This document shows positions 8,591-18,097 of a stretch of DNA of 32,184 nucleotides, piece by piece; the stretch's first letter is position 1, and each line of letters starts with the position of its first letter. The translations under genes and the position numbers were made by a program. The notes under the pieces are model-generated. The model was not told the DNA's origin. It ran no database searches and worked only from the letters and a program-made list of their open reading frames with translations. The DNA comes from Kiloniellales bacterium. GTDB lineage: Bacteria; Pseudomonadota; Alphaproteobacteria; Kiloniellales; JAKSBE01. The DNA is taken from NCBI GenBank assembly GCA_028282935.1, contig JANQGU010000119.1, positions 1 through 32,184 on the forward strand, read 5' to 3'.

Positions 8591-9814
8591 ATGTCGGTCG
8601 TCGAATTCAACAAGGTCGATATCGTCTTCGGAAAGCTGCCCGAGGGCGCCCTGCCCCTGCTGGACCAGGGCCGTTCGCGCGAGGAGATCCTGGAGGAGAC
8701 CGGCAACGTCCTCGGCGTCGCGGACGCCTCTCTCGCGGTTGCGGAAGGCGAGATCTGCGTCCTCATGGGCCTCTCCGGCTCCGGCAAGTCGACCCTGCTG
8801 CGCGCGGTCAACGGCCTGAACCCGGTGACCCGCGGCGAGGTCCTGGTCCGCGACGGCGCCGAGATGATCGACGTCGCGAGCTGCGACGCCGCCACCTTGC
8901 GGCGGCTGCGCAGCGACCGCATCGCCATGGTCTTTCAGCAGTTCGCCCTGCTGCCCTGGCGCACCGTGGAAGAGAACGTCGGCCTCGGCCTGGAGCTGCG
9001 CGGCATGGGCCGGGACGAGCGCCGGGCCGTGGTCGAGGAGAAGCTCGAGCTGGTCGGCCTGGAGCAATGGAAGGACAAGTACGCCCACGAGCTCTCCGGC
9101 GGCATGCAGCAGCGGGTCGGCCTGGCCCGCGCCTTCGCCACCGACGCCGACATCCTGCTGATGGACGAGCCCTTCTCGGCGCTCGACCCGCTGATCCGCA
9201 CGCACCTCCAGGACGAGCTGCTGGAGCTGCAGCGGAGCCTGAGGAAGACCATCATCTTCGTCAGCCACGACCTGGACGAGGCCCTGAAGCTGGGCAGCGA
9301 CATCGCGATCATGGAAGGCGGCCGGATCGTCCAGGTCGGGCGCCCGGAGCAGATCGTGCTCGATCCGGTCAACGACTACGTCGCCGAGTTCGTCGCCCAC
9401 ATGAACCCCCTGGACGTGCTGCGGGGCGCCTCGCTGATGACGCCCTTGCAGGAGTTGCGGCGCGAGGGCGACGCCGTGCTGCTGGACGGCGAGGGGCGCT
9501 TCCGGATCGAGCTCGACGGCAGCGGTGCGCCCAGCGCCGTCAGCCTCGATGGCCGGCCCGGCCGCCTGCTGGCCTATCGGCCGGACCAGGACCCGGAGGC
9601 CTGGCGCGACGCCGCGCTGATCACCGCCTCGACCGAGATGACCCTGCGCACGGCGATCGAGCTGCGCCAGGCCAGCGGCCATCCGGTCGCCCTGCTCGAG
9701 GACGGCCGCCTTGTCGGCGTCTGCGGCGATGACGAAATCTATAGAGGGATCCTGCGTCAGGCCGCCTTGGCACCGGCCAAGACCAAGAAAGAGGAGGCCC
9801 GCGATGCGGTCTAG
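8591..9814 (+). CDS. choV: Choline ABC importer ATP-binding subunit
   Basis: Cytoplasmic ATPase that energises ChoW. In its 407 residues: Walker A GLSGSGKST at 60-68, Q-loop VFQQFALLPWRTV, signature LSGGMQQRVGLARAF, Walker B DILLMDEPFSALD and switch His in FVSHDLDEAL. The N-terminal 45 residues and the C-terminal region after about residue 275 (two weak CBS-like stretches) are as in ProV/ChoV proteins, where the C-terminal domain senses ionic strength. The start is the ATG 18 bases after choW. The 3' end overlaps the next gene by 11 bases. Confidence 0.93.
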   Translation: MSVVEFNKVDIVFGKLPEGALPLLDQGRSREEILEETGNVLGVADASLAVAEGEICVLMGLSGSGKSTLLRAVNGLNPVTRGEVLVRDGAEMIDVASCDAATLRRLRSDRIAMVFQQFALLPWRTVEENVGLGLELRGMGRDERRAVVEEKLELVGLEQWKDKYAHELSGGMQQRVGLARAFATDADILLMDEPFSALDPLIRTHLQDELLELQRSLRKTIIFVSHDLDEALKLGSDIAIMEGGRIVQVGRPEQIVLDPVNDYVAEFVAHMNPLDVLRGASLMTPLQELRREGDAVLLDGEGRFRIELDGSGAPSAVSLDGRPGRLLAYRPDQDPEAWRDAALITASTEMTLRTAIELRQASGHPVALLEDGRLVGVCGDDEIYRGILRQAALAPAKTKKEEARDAV

Positions 9815-10619
9815 CCGCGCTTTCTGCCTGCTCGCCTTCCTGCTCTGCCTGGGCAGCGGGGCCTCGGCGCACTACGTCAGGCTGGATGAGGAGCTGGTCA
9901 CCAAGGGCACCCTGACCGTCGGCCTCGGCCTTTCGGGCCGGCCCTTCGCCTACCGCGAGGGCGGCGTGCTGAAGGGCTTCGAGGTCGAGATCTCGCGGGC
10001 GGTGGCGGAGGCCCACGGCCTGGACCTGGAGATCAAGCAGCTGCCCCGGGCCAAGCTCCGGGCCGCCCTGGAGGCCGGCGAGGTCGACGCCATCAACACC
10101 CTGCCGCTGAAGCAGGAGTCCCAGGCCGCGGGTCTGGCCCTGCTGCCCTACCTCGCGGTGGGCAACCACATGCTGGTCTTGAAGGGCAACCCCTTCCGGG
10201 TCGAGAACGCCGGGGATCTGGGCGGACGCACCGTGGCGGTGACCGGCGGAACCTCGGCGGAGGTCTTCGCCCGGGCGCTCAGCGACGAGCTCGAGGCGGC
10301 CGGCGGCAACAGCATGCGGATTCACTCCTTCCCGAACCACCGGCACACGCACATTCCGGTCTCCATGGGTCACGCCGCCGCCTATTTCGTGCACACGGTG
10401 AGCGCGATCGCCACCACGCGGGATCCCGAATCCCGCATGATGCTGGTCGAGGGCGTGTTCCGGGCCGAGCGCGAGGTCGGCTTCGCGGTCTACGAGAAGG
10501 GCTCGAACATCCATCATGCCATCGAGCACGCCATCGCGGCCGCGGTGGCGACCGGCAAGTACGACCGCCTCGTCTCGGAGGCCGGGCTGCCGCCGGACCT
10601 CTCCGCCTTCAAGAAATGA
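9804..10619 (+). CDS. Orphan family-3 solute-binding protein in the cho operon
   Basis: A periplasmic amino-acid-type binding protein (SBP_bac_3 fold) of 271 residues. I place the start at ATG 9804, which gives a clean signal peptide (MRSSRAFCLLAFLLCLGSGA, cleavage ASA-HY) and a GGAGG site at 9792. An upstream in-frame ATG at 9711 would add a non-signal extension inside choV. The fold shows in GTLTVGLGLSGRPFAYREGG-LKGFEVEISRAVAE and the second-lobe motif DLGGRTVAVTGGTSAEVFA. It overlaps choV by 11 bases, so it is co-transcribed and probably translationally coupled. No permease or ATPase of its own is nearby. It also has a His-rich stretch FPNHRHTHIP. The ligand is unknown; it may extend the ChoWV substrate range or act as a sensor. 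Confidence 0.8.
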   Translation: MRSSRAFCLLAFLLCLGSGASAHYVRLDEELVTKGTLTVGLGLSGRPFAYREGGVLKGFEVEISRAVAEAHGLDLEIKQLPRAKLRAALEAGEVDAINTLPLKQESQAAGLALLPYLAVGNHMLVLKGNPFRVENAGDLGGRTVAVTGGTSAEVFARALSDELEAAGGNSMRIHSFPNHRHTHIPVSMGHAAAYFVHTVSAIATTRDPESRMMLVEGVFRAEREVGFAVYEKGSNIHHAIEHAIAAAVATGKYDRLVSEAGLPPDLSAFKK

Positions 10620-10629
10620 CGGGTAGGAC

Positions 10630-11349
10630 GTGACGGAAGCGGCCGGGGAGATTCGCGGCGTCCTCTTCGACAAGGACGGGGTGCTGATCGACTTCGCCGC
10701 GACCTGGGATCCGGTCAACCGCCGTCTGGCGGAGAGGATGGCCGGCGGGGATCCGTTGCTGGCGGCGCGCCTGCTGTCCGCCGGCGGCTACGACGGGGAG
10801 GGCGCGTCCCTGCGGCCGGGCACGGTCCTCGCGGCCGGGACCCCGCCCGAGGTCGCCGCCACCTGGATCTGCCACCTGCCGGCCTGGACGGAGGCGGCGC
10901 TGGCGGAGGAGATCGATCGCTTCTTCGACTCGGCCAGCCCCGAGCTGGCGGTTCCCTTGCTCGACGTCGCCGCGCTCTTCGCGCGGCTGAAGGGCAGGGG
11001 GCTCGCGCTCGGCGTCGCCACCAACGACAGCGAGCTCGGCGCCCGGCGCGGCCTCGAACGGCTCGGCGGCCTGGAGCGGCTCGACTTCCTTGCCGGCTAC
11101 GACAGCGGCCATGGCGCCAAGCCGGCGCCGGGCATGGCCGAGGCCTTCTGCCACGCCACCGGCCTGGCGGCCTCGGAGATCGCGGTGGTCGGCGACAACC
11201 TGCACGACCTCGACATGGGCCGCGCCGCCGGCGCCGGCGTCCTGATCGGCGTCCGCTCCGGCACCGGCGACCCGGCCGCCCTGGCCGCGGCCGCCCATCA
11301 CCTGATCGACAGTGTTGCGGAGTTGGAAGGGCTGCTGGACGGGCTGTAG
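10630..11349 (+). CDS. HAD-superfamily phosphatase (phosphoglycolate phosphatase-like)
   Basis: A cytoplasmic haloacid-dehalogenase-type phosphatase of 239 residues, starting at GTG 10630 just after GGGTAGG. Motif I is FDKDGVL at 13-19 (nucleophile D14, acid D16), motif II is VATND, motif III Lys is in HGAKPAPGM and motif IV is VVGDNLHDLDMG. All four motifs are intact. The helical cap of about 70 residues after motif I is like Gph/PGPase proteins. It follows the orphan binding protein by 10 bases and is the last gene of the rightward operon. The substrate cannot be told from sequence; the position suggests a phosphorylated product of choline-linked metabolism, but this is inference. Confidence 0.82.
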   Translation: MTEAAGEIRGVLFDKDGVLIDFAATWDPVNRRLAERMAGGDPLLAARLLSAGGYDGEGASLRPGTVLAAGTPPEVAATWICHLPAWTEAALAEEIDRFFDSASPELAVPLLDVAALFARLKGRGLALGVATNDSELGARRGLERLGGLERLDFLAGYDSGHGAKPAPGMAEAFCHATGLAASEIAVVGDNLHDLDMGRAAGAGVLIGVRSGTGDPAALAAAAHHLIDSVAELEGLLDGL

Positions 11350-11354
11350 GCCCG

Positions 11355-11468
11355 CCCCTCACCCAGCTCCGGCTAAGGCTCGGCTTTCAGCTTCGCCAAG
11401 CCTCCTCATCCCTCTCCCCGTGGGAGAGGGAGGGGCCCATCGCCGTCAGGCGATGGGAGGGTGAGGGG
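11355..11468. repeat. Multi-stem inverted-repeat element
   Basis: An outer inverted repeat CCCCTCACCC (11355-11364) and GGGTGAGGGG (11459-11468) encloses at least two hairpins: CCCTCTCCC/GGGAGAGGG at 11410-11430 and CCCATCGCC/GGCGATGGG at 11436-11457. There is also a weaker AGGCT/AGCCT pair (11376-11380 with 11399-11403). It lies between the convergent HAD and 5'-nucleotidase genes and could act as a two-way terminator. Intergenic repeats of this look are common in alphaproteobacteria. Confidence 0.85.
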
Positions 11469-11502
11469 GCCTTTCGGTCCCATTCAGAGCCGTCGATGCG
11501 GC

Positions 11503-13458
11503 TCAAGGCGTCGAAGCCAGGACCAGGCCGCAGTTGAAGCGGTCGATGCGGTTCACCGACTGGGTGCTGTACTCCTCGATCGGCAGGCGGTCGACGAGGC
11601 CGCCGAGGTCCTGCTCGACGTAGTCGATGAAGGCCTGGGCGTAGTCGATGAAGGTGTCGGTCTTCTGGCCGTCGGGGATCGTCCCGAAGGTGTCGTAGCC
11701 GTCGCGGCCGCCCGCGATGAAGCTGTTGGCGACCACCCGGTAGGTCTGGGCCGGGTCGAGCGGCTCCCAGATCTCGGTGCCCTTGGGTCGGCCCTCCAGG
11801 TTCGACAGGCGGCTGCCGGCCGGGGCTGCCAGGTCGAGGTCCCAGCGCAGGCCCGAGGCGTAGGGCATGGCGCCGGTCGAGCCGCTGGCGTCGAGGAACT
11901 GGCTCAAGGCCTCCTCCAGGACGGTCGCGATCTGCGCGCCGGTCATGTCGATCTCGACCAGGGTGTTGGCGAAGGGCAGCAGGGTAAAGGCGTCGTTGAT
12001 GGTGATGTCGCCCGCCCCGATGTCGGTGCGTATGCCGCCGGAGTTCTGGATCGAGAACTCGGCGGTGAAGCTGCGCTCCAGGAAGGCCTTGGTGACCAGC
12101 TGGGTGATGTCGCCGCCGTTGTCCCAGGTCTCGGTGCAGGCGCAGATGGCGCTGCGGCCCTGACCCGGCACCCGCTCGAAGCAGAGGTCCTCGCTGGCGG
12201 TGGCGACCACGGTCTCCTTCAGGACCTCGACCTCTTCGGCGAAGACGTCGAGCTCGGCCTGGGCCGCGGCGTCGGCCTCGACCAGGCTGAGCTCCGGCGC
12301 CTCGGCGATCAGGGCCTCGGCCTGGGCGAGTTGCTCGGGCGTGGCCTCGCCGTCTGGGTCCAGGCCGGCGATGATCATGTGCGGCGTGCCCTCGCAGGAC
12401 AGCACCCGGCCGCGCCGGTCGAAGGTCACCTTCAACTCGCCGACGACGTTGGCATACTGCCAGGCCTGCACGACGCAGACCTTGTTGCCGTACTTGTCCC
12501 TTGCCTGGGTCGGATAGGGACCGGCCGGGTTGAAGCCGTAGTCGGCGAAGGACTCGCCCAGCAGGGAGTGGGAATCGCCGCCGACGATGACGTCCACGCC
12601 CCTCAGGTTGGCCGCCAGCTCGAGGTCGTTGGCGTACTGGATGTGGGTCAGGAGGACGATCTTGTTGATGCCGAAGAGGCGCAGCAGGTCGATGTTGCGC
12701 TGCGCCGTCCGGGTCTCGTCCAGGAAGCGGGTGGTCTCCAGCGGGCTGGAGGATTCCTTGGTCTTGCCGGCGATGTTGATGCCGATCACGCCGACCAGTT
12801 CGCGTCCGACCTTCATGATCGTGAAGGGCTGGATCAGGCTGTCCCGGCGGTTCGGTCGCAACGGCGTGCCTACGGCTGGCTTGACGTTGGCGGCCAGCAC
12901 CGGCGTGCGGCAGTCGCCGTGCTTCGGCCGGCCCGGCTTCTTGAACCAGACCGGGCGGGTGTCGGCGCCGTTGAGGAAGCCGATGAAGTCGGCCAGCCCC
13001 TGGTCGCTGTCGTCGAACTCGTGGTTGCCCAGGGCGAAGGCGTCGAAGCAGACCCGGTTCATCAGCTTGGCGTCGGCCTCGCCGCGGAAGATGGAGTAGA
13101 AGATGGTGCCGGTGACGGCGTCGCCGGCGTGCAGCACGATCTCGTTGTCCAGGCGGTCGCGCAGCTCGTCGATCTTGCTGACGACCTGCGGGAAGCCGCC
13201 GAGCTCGACCTCGACCTCGACGTCCCCGCCCTCGGGGTCCTGCCCGATCACGAGGTCGCTGCCGTCCGGCTCCAGGTGCGAGTGGTGGTCGTTGATGTGG
13301 ACGATGTTCAGCTCGAAGAGCCGGTTTTTCCGCTCGCCCCGGACGTCGTCCCGAAAGTCGTCAAGGTCGTCGGCCGCGGCGCCGGTCATCGCGCCGGAGG
13401 CCAGAAAGAGAACGGCCGCGGATGCGCAGGCGCGCGCGGCAGAAACCAAGTTCCGCAT
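11503..13458 (-). CDS. Exported 5'-nucleotidase / UDP-sugar hydrolase family protein
   Basis: Periplasmic di-metal phosphoesterase of the UshA/NadN group, which releases phosphate from nucleotides. The ATG at 13458 has a GGGGGAG site and gives 651 residues with a signal peptide at 1-29 (cleavage near GAAA-DD). The frame is open further up but without a ribosome site. Metallophosphatase motifs: D57 and H59 in NDHHSH, GDAVTG, GNHEFD, the His of LLTHIQ, and GGDSHSLLG, where the first His of the common GGHSH form is Asp. The C-terminal 5'-nucleotidase domain shows NSGGIRTDIGAGDITINDAF and NSFIAGGRDGYDTF. An acidic stretch follows the signal peptide. It is convergent with the HAD gene. The exact substrate is unknown. 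Confidence 0.9.
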   Translation of the reverse strand: MRNLVSAARACASAAVLFLASGAMTGAAADDLDDFRDDVRGERKNRLFELNIVHINDHHSHLEPDGSDLVIGQDPEGGDVEVEVELGGFPQVVSKIDELRDRLDNEIVLHAGDAVTGTIFYSIFRGEADAKLMNRVCFDAFALGNHEFDDSDQGLADFIGFLNGADTRPVWFKKPGRPKHGDCRTPVLAANVKPAVGTPLRPNRRDSLIQPFTIMKVGRELVGVIGINIAGKTKESSSPLETTRFLDETRTAQRNIDLLRLFGINKIVLLTHIQYANDLELAANLRGVDVIVGGDSHSLLGESFADYGFNPAGPYPTQARDKYGNKVCVVQAWQYANVVGELKVTFDRRGRVLSCEGTPHMIIAGLDPDGEATPEQLAQAEALIAEAPELSLVEADAAAQAELDVFAEEVEVLKETVVATASEDLCFERVPGQGRSAICACTETWDNGGDITQLVTKAFLERSFTAEFSIQNSGGIRTDIGAGDITINDAFTLLPFANTLVEIDMTGAQIATVLEEALSQFLDASGSTGAMPYASGLRWDLDLAAPAGSRLSNLEGRPKGTEIWEPLDPAQTYRVVANSFIAGGRDGYDTFGTIPDGQKTDTFIDYAQAFIDYVEQDLGGLVDRLPIEEYSTQSVNRIDRFNCGLVLASTP

Positions 13459-13804
13459 CGGATGCTCCCCCAAAGAGTCTCCAGGACTGGAGTCGAATTC
13501 CGTCCGAGCCTTGCAGGGAGCTTTGAAGGTCCTGTGACACTTGGATGAAACTATCGCGGAGCCATGAGGGCGCCGGCGTCGAGCGGGCGGCCCATCGGCG
13601 CCATCGCGCCATAATACCGAGGAGCGGATGAAAGGACTTGGCGGGTGACCATCGCGGGCGTGCCGACCTCGCCCTTCGACAAGGGGCGTAGCCCGGCGCT
13701 GCGCGCGGACGAGGTGAAAGAACCCCCTCATGCTGAGCCTGTCGAAGCATGAGGAGGCCGAAGGCCTGCAAGTCGCAATGCAACCTTTCATAGGCTCGCT
13801 GGTA
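13459..13804. other. 346-bp non-coding region upstream of the 5'-nucleotidase
   Basis: No supported gene. It holds a CGCCCTT/AAGGGGCG hairpin near 13670-13690 and the CCTCATGC...GCATGAGG repeat described separately. A promoter for the 5'-nucleotidase probably lies here, but no clear -35/-10 pair stands out. Confidence 0.45.
13726..13754. repeat. CCTCATGC stem-loop repeat
   Basis: CCTCATGC (13726-13733) and GCATGAGG (13747-13754) form a perfect 8-bp stem around a 13-base loop (TGAGCCTGTCGAA). This matches a widespread alphaproteobacterial intergenic hairpin. It may stop transcription coming from the GNAT gene. Confidence 0.75.
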
Positions 13805-14281
13805 TTACCCGATCCGCTTCTCCAGGCGCGGCAGCTTGCGGCCCGGGATCGAGGCGGAGGGGGACTCGCCGACCAGAAGCGCGCCCATGGCCTCGTAGAA
13901 GGCCTGGGCCTCGGGATCCGAATCGATCGTGATCCGCCCCGCGCCCAGCGACCGGGCGCGCGCCTCCAGATGCGCCCAGAGCGAGCGGCCGATGCCGCGG
14001 CGCTTCGCGGCGGGTGCGATGAAGAAGGCTTCCGCCTCGGCGAGATCCGCCTCGATGCGCAGATCGAAGAAGCCCAGAACGCGCCCTTCGTCGTCCTCGG
14101 CGAGCCAGACCTCGCCGGCCGCCAGCGACCCGGCGTCGACGGTGAGCTCCGCCACGCAGGCGGCCATGAAGGCCTCGCCGTAGCCGTTGGAGGCCTTGGA
14201 CCGGAGCGCGAGTTCGGTGAGCGGGCCGCAGTCCTCGGCGCGGGCACGCCGCAGCTCCAGGTTCGGTCTTTCACAAGACAC
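13805..14281 (-). CDS. GNAT-family N-acetyltransferase
   Basis: A small cytoplasmic acetyl-CoA-dependent acyltransferase of 158 residues. It starts at GTG 14281, preceded by a strong GGGAGGGG site 8 bases away. The acetyl-CoA-binding motif A is seen in EAFFIAPAAKRRGIGRSLWAHLEARARSLGA (R/Q-x-x-G-x-G/A form as KRRGIGRS), followed by ITIDSDPEAQAFYEAMG, the typical beta5-alpha4 segment. The N-terminal LELRRARAEDCGPLTELALRSK is also family-like. The acceptor is unknown. It lies 44 bases downstream of mtnA on the same strand, so the two may be co-transcribed. Confidence 0.85.
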   Translation of the reverse strand: MSCERPNLELRRARAEDCGPLTELALRSKASNGYGEAFMAACVAELTVDAGSLAAGEVWLAEDDEGRVLGFFDLRIEADLAEAEAFFIAPAAKRRGIGRSLWAHLEARARSLGAGRITIDSDPEAQAFYEAMGALLVGESPSASIPGRKLPRLEKRIG

Positions 14282-14325
14282 CGCGAAGCCCCTCCCGGTC
14301 GTGGCGCAGGGTGAATCCTTGGAGT

Positions 14326-15426
<1,101 letters not shown>

Positions 15427-15508
15427 CCTTCGCCTCCCGACGGGTGATCCCGCCCACATAGAAACGCTTCCGGGGGCGGACGGCAAACGGGGATTGCGAT
15501 CCTTGGCG

Positions 15509-17062
15509 TTACACTCGGACGAGATAGGCGGGGCTGGCGGATTCGAGTTGCGGCCGCGCTTCGATCTCCTCCTCCCGCTCCAGCGATGTCCTGAAGAGAA
15601 GCGAGATCACGGCGCCGATGCCGCCGCCGACGACAAGGGCGCTCAGGAAACCGGGCCATCCGGGACCCGAAGCCGGCAGGGTGGTGAACAGCAGATCGAC
15701 CAATCCCATGCCCAGGCTGCTGGCGACGAAGAGGATCGTGCCGCCGAGCGCGGCAATGCGCGCGGGAGAGGCCGCGGGCGCCTTCGCCTGACGGCAGGCC
15801 ATCGCCACGCCGAAGGAGAAGAAGACCGGCATCAGCCGCCAGGGCCAGCGCTCGGCAAAAGCCTGGGCCGAGGTCACGAAGGCCGCGAGGCCCTCGGTCG
15901 GCACCAGCGGCGCGGCGACCAGCGCGAGGCGCGCCAGGGTGCAGAGCGTCACCGCCAGAAGGGCGAAGACCACGAACTTCGCCACAGGCGGAAAGTTGAA
16001 GCGGTCCTCGTGACCGAGGGTCTTGTAGGCCGCCAGCACGCCGATCACCGTCGAGATGCAAACCTCGACCGATACGATCACCGCTTGGAACAAGCCCTGC
16101 GTCAGGCCGGAGGTGCCGGGGAAGAGGATGAAGTACAACATGAAGAAACTGATCGAAGCGATCAGGATCGTGAGATATTGGTTCATCCCGATGAAGGAGC
16201 GGGCCTTCTCGATCTCGAAGCCGAAGGCCTGGAGCCGCCGATAGCGCCTGTTCTCGGTCCGCTCCACGAAGAGAACCGCGCGGGCCAGGACCTGGGCAAG
16301 GCGCAGGAACATATTCTGAGCGTTCTCGCGGAACAGTTCCGCGTAGGCCTTCCTGGGCGCGGTCATCCGGAAAAAGTCGTTGGCCTCCTGCAGGAACTCC
16401 CTGAAGTCCTTTTCGAGCGGGTTCAGGATCTCGCTGTGCTTGGCGAGAAAGAGGCGGTAGCTTTTCGGCAGGCTGCTCTGCTTGTGAAGAAAGAAATAGA
16501 AGATCGTGAAAGACTTCGTGAAGAGCGCCTTGTCCGGGTCCGCGTTGCAGAAATCGAGGGTCTTGGCGTCGATCTCCAGCTCCCGGCCGGCCGCGGCGAT
16601 CTGCTCGGCGAGGGCCGGGTCGCTTTCGGCGGTGCCCGGCTGCGCTTCGTCGCAGAGCCGGAACACGGACTGCCGCGTGATCCGATAGACGAGGTTGTCC
16701 ATCTCCAGCGGCGTCGCGGCCAGCCGCTCGCAGATGCTCCGCGCGCCGAGGTCGAGGCGCTTCACCCTGCTGTCGTACCAGGACAGGACCACGAGGAGCA
16801 TGGCGACGACCGGGACCCCGAAGGCGTAGTCCTCGGGGATGGCGATGCTGAAATCCGTCAGGACCTTGCCGCCGCCCCGCAGGGTCAGGATGACCAGCGT
16901 CCAGATCGACAGCGTCAGAAGGTAGTAGAGCGTCAGTCCGGCGGAGAACAGGAACCAGGTCGTCCCGGACCGCCGCGTCGGCGGCTGGTCGAACTTGGTC
17001 TTGGCGACGACCAGCAGGACGATCAGGGATATCAGCCAGGCTGCGGTATCTAGGAAGATCAC
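15509..17062 (-). CDS. Unrecognised multi-pass membrane protein
   Basis: I do not recognise a family. The likely start is GTG 17062 with GGAAGG seven bases upstream, giving 517 residues; a longer frame begins at 17164, but its first 34 residues look like translated non-coding DNA. Hydrophobic segments lie at about 2-20, 34-61 and 80-95. A soluble part of about 195 residues (96-290) follows, rich in charged and helical sequence, and then more membrane segments at about 297-315, 322-345, 362-386, 409-423, 437-462 and 470-490. The tail is acidic ([10 protein letters not shown]). The basic linker next to TM3 (SRVKRLD) suggests the soluble domain is cytoplasmic. It is followed 82 bases later by mtnA on the same strand. 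The function is unknown. Confidence 0.75.
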   Translation of the reverse strand: MIFLDTAAWLISLIVLLVVAKTKFDQPPTRRSGTTWFLFSAGLTLYYLLTLSIWTLVILTLRGGGKVLTDFSIAIPEDYAFGVPVVAMLLVVLSWYDSRVKRLDLGARSICERLAATPLEMDNLVYRITRQSVFRLCDEAQPGTAESDPALAEQIAAAGRELEIDAKTLDFCNADPDKALFTKSFTIFYFFLHKQSSLPKSYRLFLAKHSEILNPLEKDFREFLQEANDFFRMTAPRKAYAELFRENAQNMFLRLAQVLARAVLFVERTENRRYRRLQAFGFEIEKARSFIGMNQYLTILIASISFFMLYFILFPGTSGLTQGLFQAVIVSVEVCISTVIGVLAAYKTLGHEDRFNFPPVAKFVVFALLAVTLCTLARLALVAAPLVPTEGLAAFVTSAQAFAERWPWRLMPVFFSFGVAMACRQAKAPAASPARIAALGGTILFVASSLGMGLVDLLFTTLPASGPGWPGFLSALVVGGGIGAVISLLFRTSLEREEEIEARPQLESASPAYLVRV

Positions 17063-17350
17063 GTCCGCCTTCCGTGGATCGACCCTCTGCAGGAGGTGAT
17101 ATCTTGCGGCCCGCCTCGCGCCGGGCCTGTGGGAAATCCCACAGGAACCGCTCCTTGGTATCAATCCGCCTGGAGCGGCCCGAGGTTCGGATCAACCCGA
17201 TTTGACGGCCCCGTGATCCGAGTTGTTTTGCCGCCCTCTTCAGATCCCGGTTGGGTTGGGGCGACGGCGGGCGCCCGGACCGGGCGCGGAGTTCCGCCCT
17301 GGCATCGGAGGCCCGCCGTCGTCGCACAGTGGCAACCAGAGGATCACGCT

Positions 17351-18028
17351 ATGTCTTTCCGGCAAACGACGACCGCCGTCTCCGTCGCCTTGGCGACCTT
17401 CCTCGCCGGCGGGGCCTTGGCCCAGGCCGCGCCCTTCGAGGTGACGATCACGAACCTGACCGCGGGTCAGCCGATCTCGCCGCCGCTGATCGTGTCGCAT
17501 CGCAGCTCGATCGCGCTGGCGGAAGCCGGCCAGGCGGCCTCGGCGCCGCTCGCCGCCGTCGCCGAGGACGGCGACGCCAGCGATCTGGCCTTTCTGCTCG
17601 AAGGCCTGGACGAGGTCCGTGACGTCGTCGTCGCCGAGGGTCCGATTCCGCCCGGCGGCAGCCGCAGCGTGACCCTCGATATCCGCGGGGGCGACGTGCT
17701 GTCCGGCGTCGGCATGCTGGTCAACTCCAACGACGCCTTCTTCTTCCTGGACAGCCTGCGGGTCAATCGCTTCAGGACCGAGAGTGTCGCCGTCGCCGCC
17801 TGGGATTCCGGCAGCGAGGCGAACACCGAGGACTGCGACGACATCCCGGGTCCGGCCTGTCCCGCAGGTTCCAGCAACAACCGCCAGACCGGGGATGCGG
17901 AGGGCTTCGTCCACGTCCACCGGGGCATCCAGGGCGGCAGCGACCTGAGCCCGGCCGCCTACGACTGGCGCAACCCGAGTGTCCTGATCACCGTCGAGCG
18001 TATTCGCGGCCGCAGGGACGACGATTGA
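17351..18028 (+). CDS. Exported Spondin_N-like domain protein
   Basis: A 225-residue exported protein with a signal peptide at 1-26 (cleavage AQA-AP). The rest matches the bacterial spondin-N type: FEVTITNLTAGQPISPP at 29-45, DIRGGDVLSGVGMLVNSNDAFFFLDSL at about 110-136, AWDSGSEANTE at 150-160 and GFVHVHRGIQGGSDL at 185-199. The family is thought to bind metal through acidic residues of these loops; the precise function in bacteria is unknown. The two cysteines C162 and C170 could form a disulfide. The tail RRDDD is charged. The start follows an AGAGGA site. It is divergent from the membrane protein at 17062, leaving a 288-bp shared promoter gap with a TTGACG hexamer at 17202 but no good -10. 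Confidence 0.8.
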   Translation: MSFRQTTTAVSVALATFLAGGALAQAAPFEVTITNLTAGQPISPPLIVSHRSSIALAEAGQAASAPLAAVAEDGDASDLAFLLEGLDEVRDVVVAEGPIPPGGSRSVTLDIRGGDVLSGVGMLVNSNDAFFFLDSLRVNRFRTESVAVAAWDSGSEANTEDCDDIPGPACPAGSSNNRQTGDAEGFVHVHRGIQGGSDLSPAAYDWRNPSVLITVERIRGRRDDD

Positions 18029-18058
18029 GCTCGGATCCGCAGCGGTAAGTTCAAGCGT

Positions 18059-18082
18059 GGGAGCGGTCTCTCTGCCGCTCCC
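18059..18082. terminator. Stem-loop between convergent genes
   Basis: GGGAGCGG (18059-18066) and CCGCTCCC (18075-18082) form a perfect 8-bp GC-rich stem with an 8-base loop in the 69-bp gap between two convergent genes. No T-run follows on either strand, so termination is likely but not certain. Confidence 0.5.
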
Positions 18083-18097
18083 CGCTTCCCTGTCGCG

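Noticed and set aside
7669-9732. A 687-codon open frame overlapping choW and choV in another frame
   Set aside because: Very Arg/Pro/Gly-rich shadow of two genes with full catalytic motifs in the correct frame.
13459-14274. A longer 5'-nucleotidase start near 14274
   Set aside because: The extension covers the GNAT gene in another frame and has no signal peptide. ATG 13458 has a strong ribosome site and signal peptide.
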